A stretch of 64,000 nt of DNA, taken from contig CAJJDN010000154.1 of assembly GCA_905182985.1 (NCBI GenBank), positions 174,707 through 238,706 of the forward strand, written 5' to 3'. Within the stretch, counting starts at the first letter, position 1, and each line of letters opens with the position of its first letter. The position numbers were made by a program, and so were the translations under genes. Positions 47,978 to 60,618 of the stretch are shown here, piece after piece. This stretch comes from Paramecium sonneborni. Lineage: Eukaryota; Ciliophora; Oligohymenophorea; Peniculida; Parameciidae. The notes under the pieces are model-generated. The model searched no databases, was not told the DNA's origin, and saw only the letters and a program-made list of their open reading frames with translations.

Positions 47978-49309
47978 TCAGACATTTAAATATAAAATAT
48001 GTAATATCTAAGTCTAAGTCTAAACATAATTTTGCACTACTTGAACAATTGAGATCTCAGAATCTGAAATTGTTATTGTTAATTTCTAATTGGCTGAAGT
48101 GTCTGGAGTATATTTAGCAAAATATGAAACTAAATTGATATTCGCATGACAAAAGTGATTAAATTGATAGTTCTGATTTCCAGAGCAACCATTACATTTG
48201 CGAAAAAAACTTCTAATTTTTTTTCCATTGAAACATTTCATTTAAACATTGATGAAAATTGTTGAATAAGTCTTATCAACAAAAATAGTGTAAACACCAT
48301 TTGAACTATAGCTTTAATTGATTTATGGCATTTATATTTATATATTTGGACTAGTGATGGCACCCAAATCAAATTTGGATGAAATTCTGACAGTTAACAA
48401 TAACATAAAAGTAGCTTATTAATTAGAGACTAAAGACATCCAAATTCTCAAATGAGTATTTGGTGAATATGGATGAGTACTCCCTAATTTAAGATAAAAT
48501 TAATTACAAGAATTAATAGTGTAAGAAATAATTGTGGATGTGGTAGTTTTTTATTACAATAAACGAATATTTTCATCTTGTGGATTCCTAATTGCCACAG
48601 TTGGAGTTAAAAGCCATTTATTTGTCTATATATTAATATTACCACTATTATATGAACTTGTTGATTGAATTTCTAAGATATTAATTGCATCTTATCTTCC
48701 TAATATTATCTAATATCCAATCTGTTTAAGATTTTCAAATTTTCCAGGCACATTAGATAGTTCAACTGTTACAGTTGTCAATGTTATTGATGTAATCTAA
48801 ATAAAATTAAGAAATACTTAAAGGGTATAATCAAGTGAACCTTAAGCTCCAAAGCTTATTGGAGATATAAAACCAATTTCAGCATTAGTATTTTGATGAG
48901 AAAATGTTTAAGTGGTTGTTGGATTGTCAAGATTAAATTAGTTTATTACTTTAACTCTTTGATCATCCATAGCATACCAATCGAAATAAAGAACAAAAAC
49001 TCTCATTTTTGGACAACTTATTTAAACTTTAAAATCTAAATATATATTATGTCAATAACTAGTTAATGTTATGCTATTGATTTCTAACCTCACATCAACT
49101 TCATCGGTTTTATCAATCTCCCATCTTGATAAAATAATGAAAACTTATGGGATATTCTAAAATTATCCTGAAAATGAAATTGTTTATGTAGTAGAAAACG
49201 AATTAGCACAGTTGTCAGTAGTGTCTACCCCTTTTTTGAATCCAGAATCATAAGTTATTCCTTAAGCAATTTTAAATAAGATCAAAAATAAGTAAATTTC
49301 TTTATTCAT
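47978..49309 (-). CDS. Secreted H-type lectin-like protein
   Basis: 435 residues; one 24-nt intron at 49036-49059 that would put a TGA in frame if retained. Signal peptide at the N-terminus (MNKEIYLFLILFKIAQG). The next 90 residues show the H-type lectin pattern: TISFSGQFQNIPQVFIIL, then a strand-rich segment with ISCPKMRVFVLYFDWYAMDD. A second beta-rich unit follows (FISPISFGAQGSLDYTLQV), and the C-terminal third has several Cys (KCNGCSGNQNYQF). H-type lectin domains bind GalNAc-type sugars in animals; ciliates have large secreted families containing this fold. The fold assignment is by pattern, so moderate. The start lies 9 bp from the stop of the upstream gene. Confidence 0.68.
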
Positions 49310-49318
49310 ATTTATATT

Positions 49319-50493
49319 TCATTTTTAATTTCTTTCATCAATTTATAGATGTATTAATAAATATGTATTAGGTAATGGTATATTTAAGAATACTAAAACT
49401 TAGAGGAATTTATTGGGAAGGCAAGATGAGGAATAAAATTCTAAAACAAATTTTTATTAAAAATTTCTTGGTGGTTCATGTTCTGTTTTAACAATGTCCA
49501 ATTAATTGTCCTAGTCTTATTCTCCTATATTGCATGGACTATATGTGTTAGAAATTAATATAGTGGATATATCTTAAATAACAATTGAATTAGCTGAATA
49601 AATTTCTTTGCTTTTCAGGCTGCTTTATTTTTCAAACTTGAAACACTTTTCAATTTTGTAAGCTGATTAGTCTATTCTTATTTTGACAATTCTGGGTTGT
49701 TTTGGCGATAATTATAACTTTATATTTATAAATGGTAAATTGGTCTAGACTATCCTTCTACTTTATAGTTTTGTGTTTGTGATTGTTAAATTTTTTGTGA
49801 TTGTCAGATTGTTTATGCTATTTTTTATTCTCCTTTGAATATATGGATGTTGCTGCTGTTTCTTGAAATTTGTTTAAAACTTCTTATACAATCCTTACTC
49901 TCTCTTATATTTCAATTTTATTGATCAAAACTTGTGATAGACACAAAGAACTAACTCAATAGTATTTTAATTTATTATTTTTAAATTTACTGTCTAGATT
50001 CTTCTTCTTAGAGAACCTAAAACAATTTTTGTTAACAATTTCTACCTATTTACAATAAAATATCTAATTTTGCAATGTATATCTATAAAATTGCCCTAAA
50101 GAGTCATTTAAAATAATACTGTTATCATTATAATGTTAAACAAAAAAAATGGAAGGTCTAAATTTTTATATATTTTTATCGTGTCTCTTTCATTTTAAGT
50201 TTGCTTTATCTTTTTAAAAAACTAATTATATTTAAGTATTTTAGGTACAAATATATTGATTTCCATTCTTTGCTCTTGATTTTTCTTCTAAAAAAAATTT
50301 CTTTCCTTTCGAAATATTGATGCTCCATTCACTTTACAATTATAACATTTTGCTTGCTTCAAATTATGAATATAATACCACTTGGTTTGCATAAATTCTT
50401 CTTTAAGCATTAGATTTGATTTAACACTAAAAAACTATTTTACAATAATTTTGCTTATAAATATTTAATTTCCTCATTTGATATTCTGGTCAT
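49319..50493 (-). CDS. Hypothetical protein, uncertain exon structure
   Basis: A coding-like frame begins MTRISNEEIKYLQAKLLQ (ATG 50491-50493). With a 35-nt candidate intron near 50417-50451 and a second intron of about 39 nt removing an in-frame TGA near 49940, it runs to TGA 49319-49321, about 366 residues. The N-terminal third has a Cys pair (KCYNC) and basic clusters; the C-terminal part reads as a plausible regulatory tail (FEKQSSLKSKEIYSANS, IVKTEHEPPRNF). No domain is recognised. The middle exon borders are not resolved, since other frames look equally coding there, and the last 40 codons may be read-through. Confidence 0.4.
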
Positions 50494-50664
50494 ACACTTC
50501 TTTTTAAACTAACTATAGTTTGATTAGCATTGCTTATTTCTAATAAAATAATTTTTTATTCTAAAATTTTTCTAATTTACAAAATTTAAATTATATCATT
50601 TTTAATGATTAAATATAAACTGATATTTTTATTGAAGTGAAGATAGATTAAAACAGGATATTAT

Positions 50665-51700
50665 ATGGGAATGAAAACCGAAAAAAAGCTAGAAGAAATA
50701 AAACATAATAAATTCATTATTATAATCTAAACACTCAACTATCCCTTAAAGTCATAATTAATAGTCAATACAGTGCTAATTTCGAATATTGGAATCAATA
50801 TTTTCAAGGAATGACAAGTTTAAATGCTTTTAAGATCAAATAGAATATCAATGAACAACCATATAGAGTTGGTGTAGCTTAGTAACTATAATATTTATTT
50901 CTAGTTGTTGTTTAATAGATAAGTGCAAAAGTATGAAGGGATAAAAGTTAAGCATGTTTAAATAAACATTAGTTTGATTGTTGGTGTTTCATGAAGAGAA
51001 TGATTATCTTTGGTTAATTATATTTGATGGTTAAGCAGAAAGAGTACTATTAAATCTATTAAAATATCAAAGGCAGTTTAATTAGCTTTAGAAGAGTTAT
51101 AATAGATAATTGATGTGAATTCTATATTTTTATTATCTGATGGTGAACATCCAACTGCATTTTTATAAGTTTAAAAAGTGTTTTAAAGGTTAAAGATGTT
51201 TTTTCTTTTTATTGTTTCGGATTTCGAAGAGATAATGATTCTGTTATGATGAAATCTATTTATAATTTTAAAAAATGGTAGTTTTTACCTGGAATGAATT
51301 CTTTACAGGAAATAATTAGAAATTTTAATTTAATCAACTCCCCATTATATAAGATTTATGGAAAAATATGGCAAAATATAGATAAAGACTACATAATCAA
51401 ATTACCACTTATTTAGAAAGGGTTAAGTAAAGATTTTGAATTTCAGTGATGCTGCCTATTTGTTAGAATATTAATGAAAAAGAACTAAAAGTTCTTGATG
51501 TAATATAAGTAATTTAAAAAGATGCAAGTTTAGTTGTTAAATTATTAATTGTGATAATCAAAAATATTTAGAATGAATAATATTTGGATGTTTTAAATTA
51601 ATATTTTAGGTTAAAGGAAACGAAACTATTTCAGAAGCTAAACGATTATGTGAAAAGGAAAAATTTGATATAATCATGTTTTACATTGTGATTATATTCA
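50665..51700 (+). pseudogene. Decayed VWA (von Willebrand A) domain gene
   Basis: Text typical of the ciliate VWA family can be read only by changing frame several times. One frame gives NTQLSLKVIINSQYSANFEY and NINEQPYRVGVAQ. The next pieces (LIDK, then SMKG) lie in different frames, so the metal-site DxSxS motif is broken. Further on come ENDYLWLIIFDGQAERV and FLLSDGEHP in other frames, and a tail with ISEAKRLCEKEKFD. The shifts are not explained by GT...AG introns of normal size, and the initial ATG is out of frame with the conserved text. I read this as a pseudogene. It is truncated before the spacer that contains the first N. Confidence 0.6.
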
Positions 51701-54047
51701 ATATTTTATTTAATAATTATTGTTTATTAATTTAATCACTTTTGATAATCAAAGTAAATAAGCCTTTGGTTAATTATCAAGAAATAGAATTCAATCTCTA
51801 TTTAACTCACAATGCAACAGTTATCTTCCACTAAATCTTCATACTCAAAACTCAATGAATGAGAAATTAAATATTAGAATAAAGATTTTCATAGTATAGT
51901 GACTTATTTGATTTTGAAGATAATAATATAAAGAAGCATCCAAAAATATCATTCTGGCTTTGATTAAATCTTGTCAAAAATCTATTCAAATAAGAATACT
52001 TGTAAAGTGTGGATTAGATTTCTTTGTTCAGGACAATTCCTATCTTTATAGAACATATTGTTAAAAATAAAAAATAAAAGTATTATGAATAATGGGAATG
52101 ATTTTATAATAAAAATTATTAATATAAATTTTATGATAATTAATTTAATATTCAATTATATACATTAAATATATTGAATGAATTTTATATTAAACTTCTT
52201 TATTTATAAAAATAAAATCATAAAAACAAATTAGTTTTCTAATTTAAAAAGATTCCCTATATGACACCCAATATTGCTATTAAAGAATCTGAATATTAAA
52301 ATATAAATTTGTTTCCTAGTTGAAAAGCATAACAATATTCTGATAAGTAATTTAGAAAAATCCTAAAAATAATTAATTAGATATTTAGAAAGGTCAATAA
52401 TGAATGATTGATCTATAGATAAATTATTGTAAAACAAAATTAATTAATACTGTCTATCTATGAATGAAAAGGACTGTCTTAATATTTTTGTTTCACTTCA
52501 ACAACATGAGTCACATTAAATTTGGTAGAAGTTTTGATTAAATACCATTAAACTGCTTTTATTGTTATTTTTGTGGCTTAAATATTTTCTATTAAATTAA
52601 ATTAATAAAAAAGTTGTTAAATAAATTATTGAATTGTAATTTTATATATTAAATCAATCTTTCTTTTAAATTAAACATAAATAGAACAAATTTTATTAAC
52701 AGAAAGTTTTAAAATTAAACATGAGTTGCTGATTATGAAATCTTTAAGATAATTTAGAATAGTTACATTAGTACTTATTAATCAAATAATAATCAGCAAT
52801 TAAATAATAACATTCTGATAAATTCTTAGATAAGTTCTCAATTTATTCTTTTTTGGATGTAATAGAAATTCAATAAAAAATGAAAAAAAGCAATGATTTT
52901 CAAAATGTAAATGTAAGAGGTTCAAAAAAACTTAGAATTTNTTATCAAGAAATAGAATTCAATCTCTATTTAACTCACAATGCAACAGTTATCTTCCACT
53001 AAATCTTCATACTCAAAACTCAATGAATGAGAAATTAAATATTAGAATAAAGATTTTCATAGTATAGTGACTTATTTGATTTTGAAGATAATAATATAAA
53101 GAAGCATCCAAAAATATCATTCTGGCTTTGATTAAATCTTGTCAAAAATCTATTCAAATAAGAATACTTGTAAAGTGTGGATTAGATTTCTTTGTTCAGG
53201 ACAATTCCTATCTTTATAGAACATATTGTTAAAAATAAAAAATAAAAGTATTATGAATAATGGGAATGATTTTATAATAAAAATTATTAATATAAATTTT
53301 ATGATAATTAATTTAATATTCAATTATATACATTAAATATATTGAATGAATTTTATATTAAACTTCTTTATTTATAAAAATAAAATCATAAAAACAAATT
53401 AGTTTTCTAATTTAAAAAGATTCCCTATATGACACCCAATATTGCTATTAAAGAATCTGAATATTAAAATATAAATTTGTTTCCTAGTTGAAAAGCATAA
53501 CAATATTCTGATAAGTAATTTAGAAAAATCCTAAAAATAATTAATTAGATATTTAGAAAGGTCAATAATGAATGATTGATCTATAGATAAATTATTGTAA
53601 AACAAAATTAATTAATACTGTCTATCTATGAATGAAAAGGACTGTCTTAATATTTTTGTTTCACTTCAACAACATGAGTCACATTAAATTTGGTAGAAGT
53701 TTTGATTAAATACCATTAAACTGCTTTTATTGTTATTTTTGTGGCTTAAATATTTTCTATTAAATTAAATTAATAAAAAAGTTGTTAAATAAATTATTGA
53801 ATTGTAATTTTATATATTAAATCAATCTTTCTTTTAAATTAAACATAAATAGAACAAATTTTATTAACAGAAAGTTTTAAAATTAAACATGAGTTGCTGA
53901 TTATGAAATCTTTAAGATAATTTAGAATAGTTACATTAGTACTTATTAATCAAATAATAATCAGCAATTAAATAATAACATTCTGATAAATTCTTAGATA
54001 AGTTCTCAATTTATTCTTTTTTGGATGTAATAGAAATTCAATAAAAA
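51701..54047. other. Non-coding region containing a contig join
   Basis: Holds both copies of the first 1167-bp duplication and the N at 52941. Otherwise AT-rich with no supported gene; the first copy contains a second image of the TPR gene start at 52880. Confidence 0.5.
51774..52940 (+). repeat. Direct repeat A, copy 1 (1167 bp), left of N 52941
   Basis: Identical by inspection to 52942-54108. The copy ends exactly at the N. It includes the first about 20 codons of the TPR gene (ATG at 52880). Most likely an unmerged contig overlap, not a biological duplication. Confidence 0.9.
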
Positions 54048-54108
54048 ATGAAAAAAAGCAATGATTTTCAAAATGTAAATGTAAGAGGTTCAAAAAAACT
54101 TAGAATTT
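52942..54108 (+). repeat. Direct repeat A, copy 2 (1167 bp), right of N 52941
   Basis: Second copy, starting at the base after the N and continuing into the intact TPR gene. Offset between copies is 1168 bp. Confidence 0.9.
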
Positions 54109-57100
54109 CTAACCATATTGCAAGCCTTTAAGCTTAATAAATGCTTATGAGGGCATAATTAAAAAAATATGAAGAATATTTATAAAAAAATTATCATGAT
54201 AGAGAATTACTTAATGTGTCAAAAAGTCATCCTAAGTACAATTACTTGATCAAATTAAGAAACCCAGAAGAAATCAGAATAGAAAAAATCATTGATTAAG
54301 GTAAAAATTCTATCAAATATAAAGCTAAAAACCTATTCATTTCTAAATAATATTGTGAAACTATCATATTGTTAGACTCAACAACTGCATCTTCAAAAAA
54401 TTGCTAAGCTACTATTTTATAACATAAAAGTATACATTTTACTAGTTTTTAAGTAAGAGCCTTAATTATTTTGGAATTATTCGAGATATCATTAGTCAAT
54501 ATAGATAACCTACTTTAGATTAAACCTGAAGTTGTTTATTACATTATTAAATGTATTTCAATTATCAATTATAAGTTTTTATCTTATATTTGATGAAACA
54601 ATTTTATAAGGCAAAATAATCTCTTTTGGAAGCATCTAAATTAAATATTGAAGAATTAGCAAAATTTATGAATCCGTTAATTCCTGATTATAATATGAAT
54701 CAAACTCACTAAGTTGAAAATGAAAATGCTCAGCCAAAATTTTTTAGTAATTAATATAATTATTTAAATTAGTTTAAAATGTTGAATAATATATAACTGC
54801 TATCCTAAATTTTAGGCAAGACAGAGATGATGAAAATTTTAAAATCTTAAAAATGTTAAATATATCTGTTTTCAATTAAGAATCTTTGAATTAGAAAAAT
54901 TATTTAGATAATTTTAGTACTTAGGCTAAACAATTTTGTGATATTTAAATTGGCAAAAATCTATCAAATTTTATTTACATTCATCAAAAAGGTATAAATA
55001 TATCATTAATCTTTAGCTATTTTATTAATTAAATTAAGGGATTATACTGGAGCAGAAAAACTATTATAGCATAACAAAAACAATAATCTTGAAAATCAAT
55101 AATATGTTCAGACATATGGTTTATATTTTATGTGTATTATTGTAGCAAAGTTTTTGTATGATTAAAATGCATTAGATGAAAGCTTGTAGATGTGGAACCA
55201 TTCCTTAAAAATAGATCCATAAAATTCTTACTCACACTATTTTAAAGGTATTATTTAAAATATTCTATTTAAGGTTTAACTTTATTTAAATAAAAAAATT
55301 ATGAGAAAGCTCTGAAAAGTATTACAAAAGCTTCATAAATTTTACCTGAATGTGTTGAATTTATCAGTTGTAAAGGTTTACGTTTTTATTTAAATTAACT
55401 TAGCTGGTGTTTTACTAATTATAAAGCAATATGAAAAAGCCATTTAATTTTATAACAAAGCAATAAGCTTATCACCTAAGTAGAATTTTTACTATTATTA
55501 TAAAGGTACATATTTTAAACAAATTTAGCAAATTGTTTGTAATAAATAGGGAAATTTGAAGAGTCTCTTCTAAATTATGATCTAGCTATAGAAATATATC
55601 CCTGGAAAGCTGATTTTTATTTATAAAAAGGTTTGATTAAAATAATATTTTAAGGCTAAGCGTTAGAACAATATGGTTAATTAGTTAAAGCACTTGAATA
55701 CTATTGGAAAGCTATTGATTTAGATTCAGAAAATGAAATTTATTATTTGATACTTGGTTTTCCTTTCTTAATTATTAATTAGCAAGATGTTTAAATTTAC
55801 AAAATAAATAATAAGAGGCAAAAAAAATTTTGTAAAAGTGCTTAAGGTCCATTCCATCCTCATTTCGAGTTTTTTTGGAGCTAGGTTCATCGAATATATA
55901 AATTTTAGGAGCTTTATTATTGTAATAGGGAAATTAAAAGAATGCCATAAATTCTTTTGAATATTCTTTAAAATAAAGTCAAAATAGTTCTGAAATAAGC
56001 TATGAAATTAGTAAATTTAATAATTAATTGAAGCAAAACATTTATATAATTAAGGTCTATTTAATCTAGCAATCTAATACATTAATTTAGCTATTGAAAA
56101 AGATTAAAACAACTAAGATTATATAATTTTAAAAGGTAGAGTATATATTAAAATTGTTAAGCAAAACTCACAGCTAACATCAATAATCCACAAAAAGCCT
56201 TGGATTATATTGAATAAAATATTCATGTTAAATAAAATAATCCCTATTACTTTTCTATTAAAGGTACTTTCTTATGTTAATTCAAGGCTATTTATTATTA
56301 CAACAAAATAAAATTAATGAAGCCTTAGAATTTTTTGATAAAACCCTGAAAATATATCCTTATGAATCTGAAATTTTAACTTATTCAGGTTTTAAAAACT
56401 ACTAATTATAGCTGAATGTTTACAGAAACTTGGGCGATTTAATGAATCTTTAGAAAGATGTAATCGTTCCATTTAAATAAAACCTTTAGCAAGCTCTTAT
56501 AATTAGAAGGGTATATATAATATTGAAAATTTAGGAATCACATTAAAAGAAATGAAACGTCGAGAAGAAGCTTTAGATAATTATAATTTAGCTATTAAAA
56601 TGAATCCGAAAGAACCTTTATTTTATTATCATAAGGGTCAGATTATTATTCAATTTTCAAGGTCTTCTTTTATTTGAAACATCACATTATAACAATGCTT
56701 TGTAATAATATGAAATAGCCCTATAATTAAATCCTGAATTATATTTGTGTCTTATCGAAAAATGTAAATATCTTGGATAATTATTATTCAGGCAGAACTT
56801 TAAATAAACTTAAATTAAAAAATTAAGCTCTAAAAGTATTTGAAAAAGTTTCATAGATGTCTCACTAACCTTAATACTCTATTTATCTTTTTAATTATGG
56901 TAATCTATGAGATTATATTTTAAGGTGTGTTGTTACAAGAATTAAATCTTTTTGAGGAAGCTTTATAGCTATTATGTTAAGCAACAAATTAAAATTAAAA
57001 TCTTCCTGGAATCTTCAAGATTATTGGTATATATTAGAATCAATTTCTAAGTATAATCTTTAGTTGAAACTAATAAATATGATGAGGCTTTGAGTTTTGT

Positions 57101-60100
57101 TAAGGAATTCAAAAATAATAATTACCAAGATTATCATAGTTATAAAGGTTAAAATTTATTACTAATTTAGGAATTATATTAATCAATAAAAAATGCTATT
57201 AAAAAGCTCTAAATTGTTTTTAAAAGGCTATTTTGAGAGATTCATCAAGTTATTCACTTTATTATCATAAAGGTATGTTTTGATTAACTAATTTTAGGTA
57301 TTGCTTTATTGTAAATTTATTTTGAGCATTATACTTAATCTAAATAATTCTCAGGAAGCACTTGAAGCGTTTGAACAGAGTATAATATATAATCCTGAAT
57401 AATTTTAAAGCTTTAATCAAATTGGTTAGTATTAATCATACAATTTAAAGGTGTCTTGTTATTTAAATAGAAAAAATATGAAGATGCTTTAAAATATTTT
57501 CAAGATGGTTTGCATAGAAAACCCTAATCATCAACCTTTTACGGAAATTTAGGTTAAATTATGTTTATCAAATAGCAATCACATTAACTAAAATTCTATA
57601 GTATGAGAATGCTTTGAAATATATAGAAAATGCCATAACTTTAGAACCAAATAATCATAAACTAATCAATCAAAAAGGTATTTTAATAAAAATTTATTTT
57701 AGGCTTATTGTTAGCATAAATGGGAAGAAGAAAAGAAGCTATTAAATTTTTTTAATAAAATATATCTTAATATCCAGATAATCCAATTTATTATATAAAT
57801 AGAGGAAAGATTATTAATTAAATATTCTAGGATATATTTTGGCGAAATACTAAGAAGAATAAGAAATTATCAACTTTGATTAAAATGAAAATGCAGTAAT
57901 TAACTATAAATTTGGTACTTAATTAATTGATTTGGAATTTAATTAATAATAAGAAATCCAAGATCAGCATTTTATGTCTCTCATTAATTATAATTTTGGT
58001 AAAATATAATTATTATCTCAAGGAGTTGCACTATTTAAAATAAAGAAATATGATGAAGCAATTATAAAATTCGATAACGCACTTAAATTGGATGCAACTT
58101 TAGTTTAATCTTACTTAATGAAAGGTAAATTCGATGTTTGAAATAATTTAGGAGAAATCTTAAGATAAATGGGATTACATGAAAAAGCGCTTGAATGTTT
58201 CTGCATCGACTTAAATCATATAAATAATGCTGATGATTTCAAGGCATCATACTTATATTAAAAAGGTGCAATTTTATGAATTTATTTCAGGATTAACTTT
58301 ATTTTATTTAAATAGATATCTTGAAGCTATAGATTAATTTGATAAATCTTTATCTATTAATATACATCAAAATGGACTCTCTCATAATATGAAAGGTCTT
58401 ATTTTTAAGTTATTTCAAAGCTCTCTCATTAATGGAAATAGGAGATCTAGATTCAGCTTTATTTTTTATAAACTAAGCAATAAATAATAACTCATAAAAT
58501 TCTGCTATAAGATTCAATAAAGGTAAAACTCNCTTAATCTAAATAATTCTCAGGAAGCACTTGAAGCGTTTGAACAGAGTATAATATATAATCCTGAATA
58601 ATTTTAAAGCTTTAATCAAATTGGTTAGTATTAATCATACAATTTAAAGGTGTCTTGTTATTTAAATAGAAAAAATATGAAGATGCTTTAAAATATTTTC
58701 AAGATGGTTTGCATAGAAAACCCTAATCATCAACCTTTTACGGAAATTTAGGTTAAATTATGTTTATCAAATAGCAATCACATTAACTAAAATTCTATAG
58801 TATGAGAATGCTTTGAAATATATAGAAAATGCCATAACTTTAGAACCAAATAATCATAAACTAATCAATCAAAAAGGTATTTTAATAAAAATTTATTTTA
58901 GGCTTATTGTTAGCATAAATGGGAAGAAGAAAAGAAGCTATTAAATTTTTTTAATAAAATATATCTTAATATCCAGATAATCCAATTTATTATATAAATA
59001 GAGGAAAGATTATTAATTAAATATTCTAGGATATATTTTGGCGAAATACTAAGAAGAATAAGAAATTATCAACTTTGATTAAAATGAAAATGCAGTAATT
59101 AACTATAAATTTGGTACTTAATTAATTGATTTGGAATTTAATTAATAATAAGAAATCCAAGATCAGCATTTTATGTCTCTCATTAATTATAATTTTGGTA
59201 AAATATAATTATTATCTCAAGGAGTTGCACTATTTAAAATAAAGAAATATGATGAAGCAATTATAAAATTCGATAACGCACTTAAATTGGATGCAACTTT
59301 AGTTTAATCTTACTTAATGAAAGGTAAATTCGATGTTTGAAATAATTTAGGAGAAATCTTAAGATAAATGGGATTACATGAAAAAGCGCTTGAATGTTTC
59401 TGCATCGACTTAAATCATATAAATAATGCTGATGATTTCAAGGCATCATACTTATATTAAAAAGGTGCAATTTTATGAATTTATTTCAGGATTAACTTTA
59501 TTTTATTTAAATAGATATCTTGAAGCTATAGATTAATTTGATAAATCTTTATCTATTAATATACATCAAAATGGACTCTCTCATAATATGAAAGGTCTTA
59601 TTTTTAAGTTATTTCAAAGCTCTCTCATTAATGGAAATAGGAGATCTAGATTCAGCTTTATTTTTTATAAACTAAGCAATAAATAATAACTCATAAAATT
59701 CTGCTATAAGATTCAATAAAGGTAAAACTCAAGCTTAAAATAGCACTTATTTTAATAAAGTTGGAAAATTTATAAGAAGCTTTAATTGCCTTAGATGATG
59801 CGATATAAATAGATATGAATAACGTTAACTTTTACAATAATAAAGGTATAAGTTTACAATTAATTAAAAGGTTGGGTTCTAGAGAAACTTGGGAACTTGG
59901 AATCAGCCAAATAAAATTATTATTTAGCTTTAGAAAAAAATCCATAAAGTTCAATCATTTACTTTAATTTAGGTATTTGAAATTATTAAATTTAAAGCAA
60001 ATGTTTTATTTAAATTGAAGGATTATCAAGAGAGTTTACATATTTGTGATCTAGCTATATAAAGAAATTTGAAAAGTGCCTAAATTTATTCTTGCAAAGG

Positions 60101-60408
60101 TGAATTATAACAAATTCATAATTAGGATAAATATTTTTTATTTGGAGTTAAATGGATGAAGTTAAAAAGAATTTTGAAAATGCTTTTCTTGAACCCTCAT
60201 GTTCTGATAATGAATATAGATAATTTGCTTAAATACTATTTTAAAAAAATGACCTAAAAAATGCTTTAAAATACATAGAAATAGCAATTAGTAGAAACTC
60301 AGAAAACAATGACAATTTTATGGTTTAAGGTAACTAATTCTTAAAATTTTAGCTGAAATTGTAAATTCTATTCAAAGAGAATGTTAAAGAAATGAAAATC
60401 ATTAATGA
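54048..60408 (+). CDS. Giant TPR-repeat protein, one TPR per exon
   Basis: Starts MKKSNDFQNVNVRGSKK at ATG 54048. After a 160-residue N-terminal region the gene is a long series of exons of about 90-130 nt, each encoding one tetratricopeptide repeat. Readable units include QYEKAIQFYNKAISLSPK, GKFEESLLNYDLAIEIYP, RREEALDNYNLAIKMNPK and KYDEAIIKFDNALKLDA. About 35 introns of 22-39 nt separate them, essentially all in phase 1 and usually splitting a Gly codon at the repeat edge. TPR arrays act as protein-protein scaffolds; partners are unknown. The reading ends at TGA 60406-60408. The stretch 57334-59730 contains an artefactual duplication around N 58532, and a one-base frame break sits near 57333. 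Confidence 0.75.
57334..58531 (+). repeat. Direct repeat B, copy 1 (1198 bp), left of N 58532
   Basis: Identical by inspection to 58533-59730. It stops in the middle of an intron, which is completed only after copy 2, as expected if the two copies are one locus. Confidence 0.9.
58533..59730 (+). repeat. Direct repeat B, copy 2 (1198 bp), right of N 58532
   Basis: Second copy, starting right after the N. Offset 1199 bp. It continues smoothly into the rest of the TPR gene. Confidence 0.9.
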
Positions 60409-60618
60409 TATCAAAGATAAAATTATATATGATTTTTATTTTAAATTAATGGTTATTGTCTGATTTTCATTTGAGAAAACTTTAATAAAAATTATTTTAG
60501 TGTCAAAGAAGCTTTATAAAAAGTTTTAAATTTATATTATTATTAATTAATATTGTTTTAAGGAAAAAAATAAAATTTTCTAAAGAAAAAGGTAGGCTTA
60601 AAATTCTTGCACCTATAT

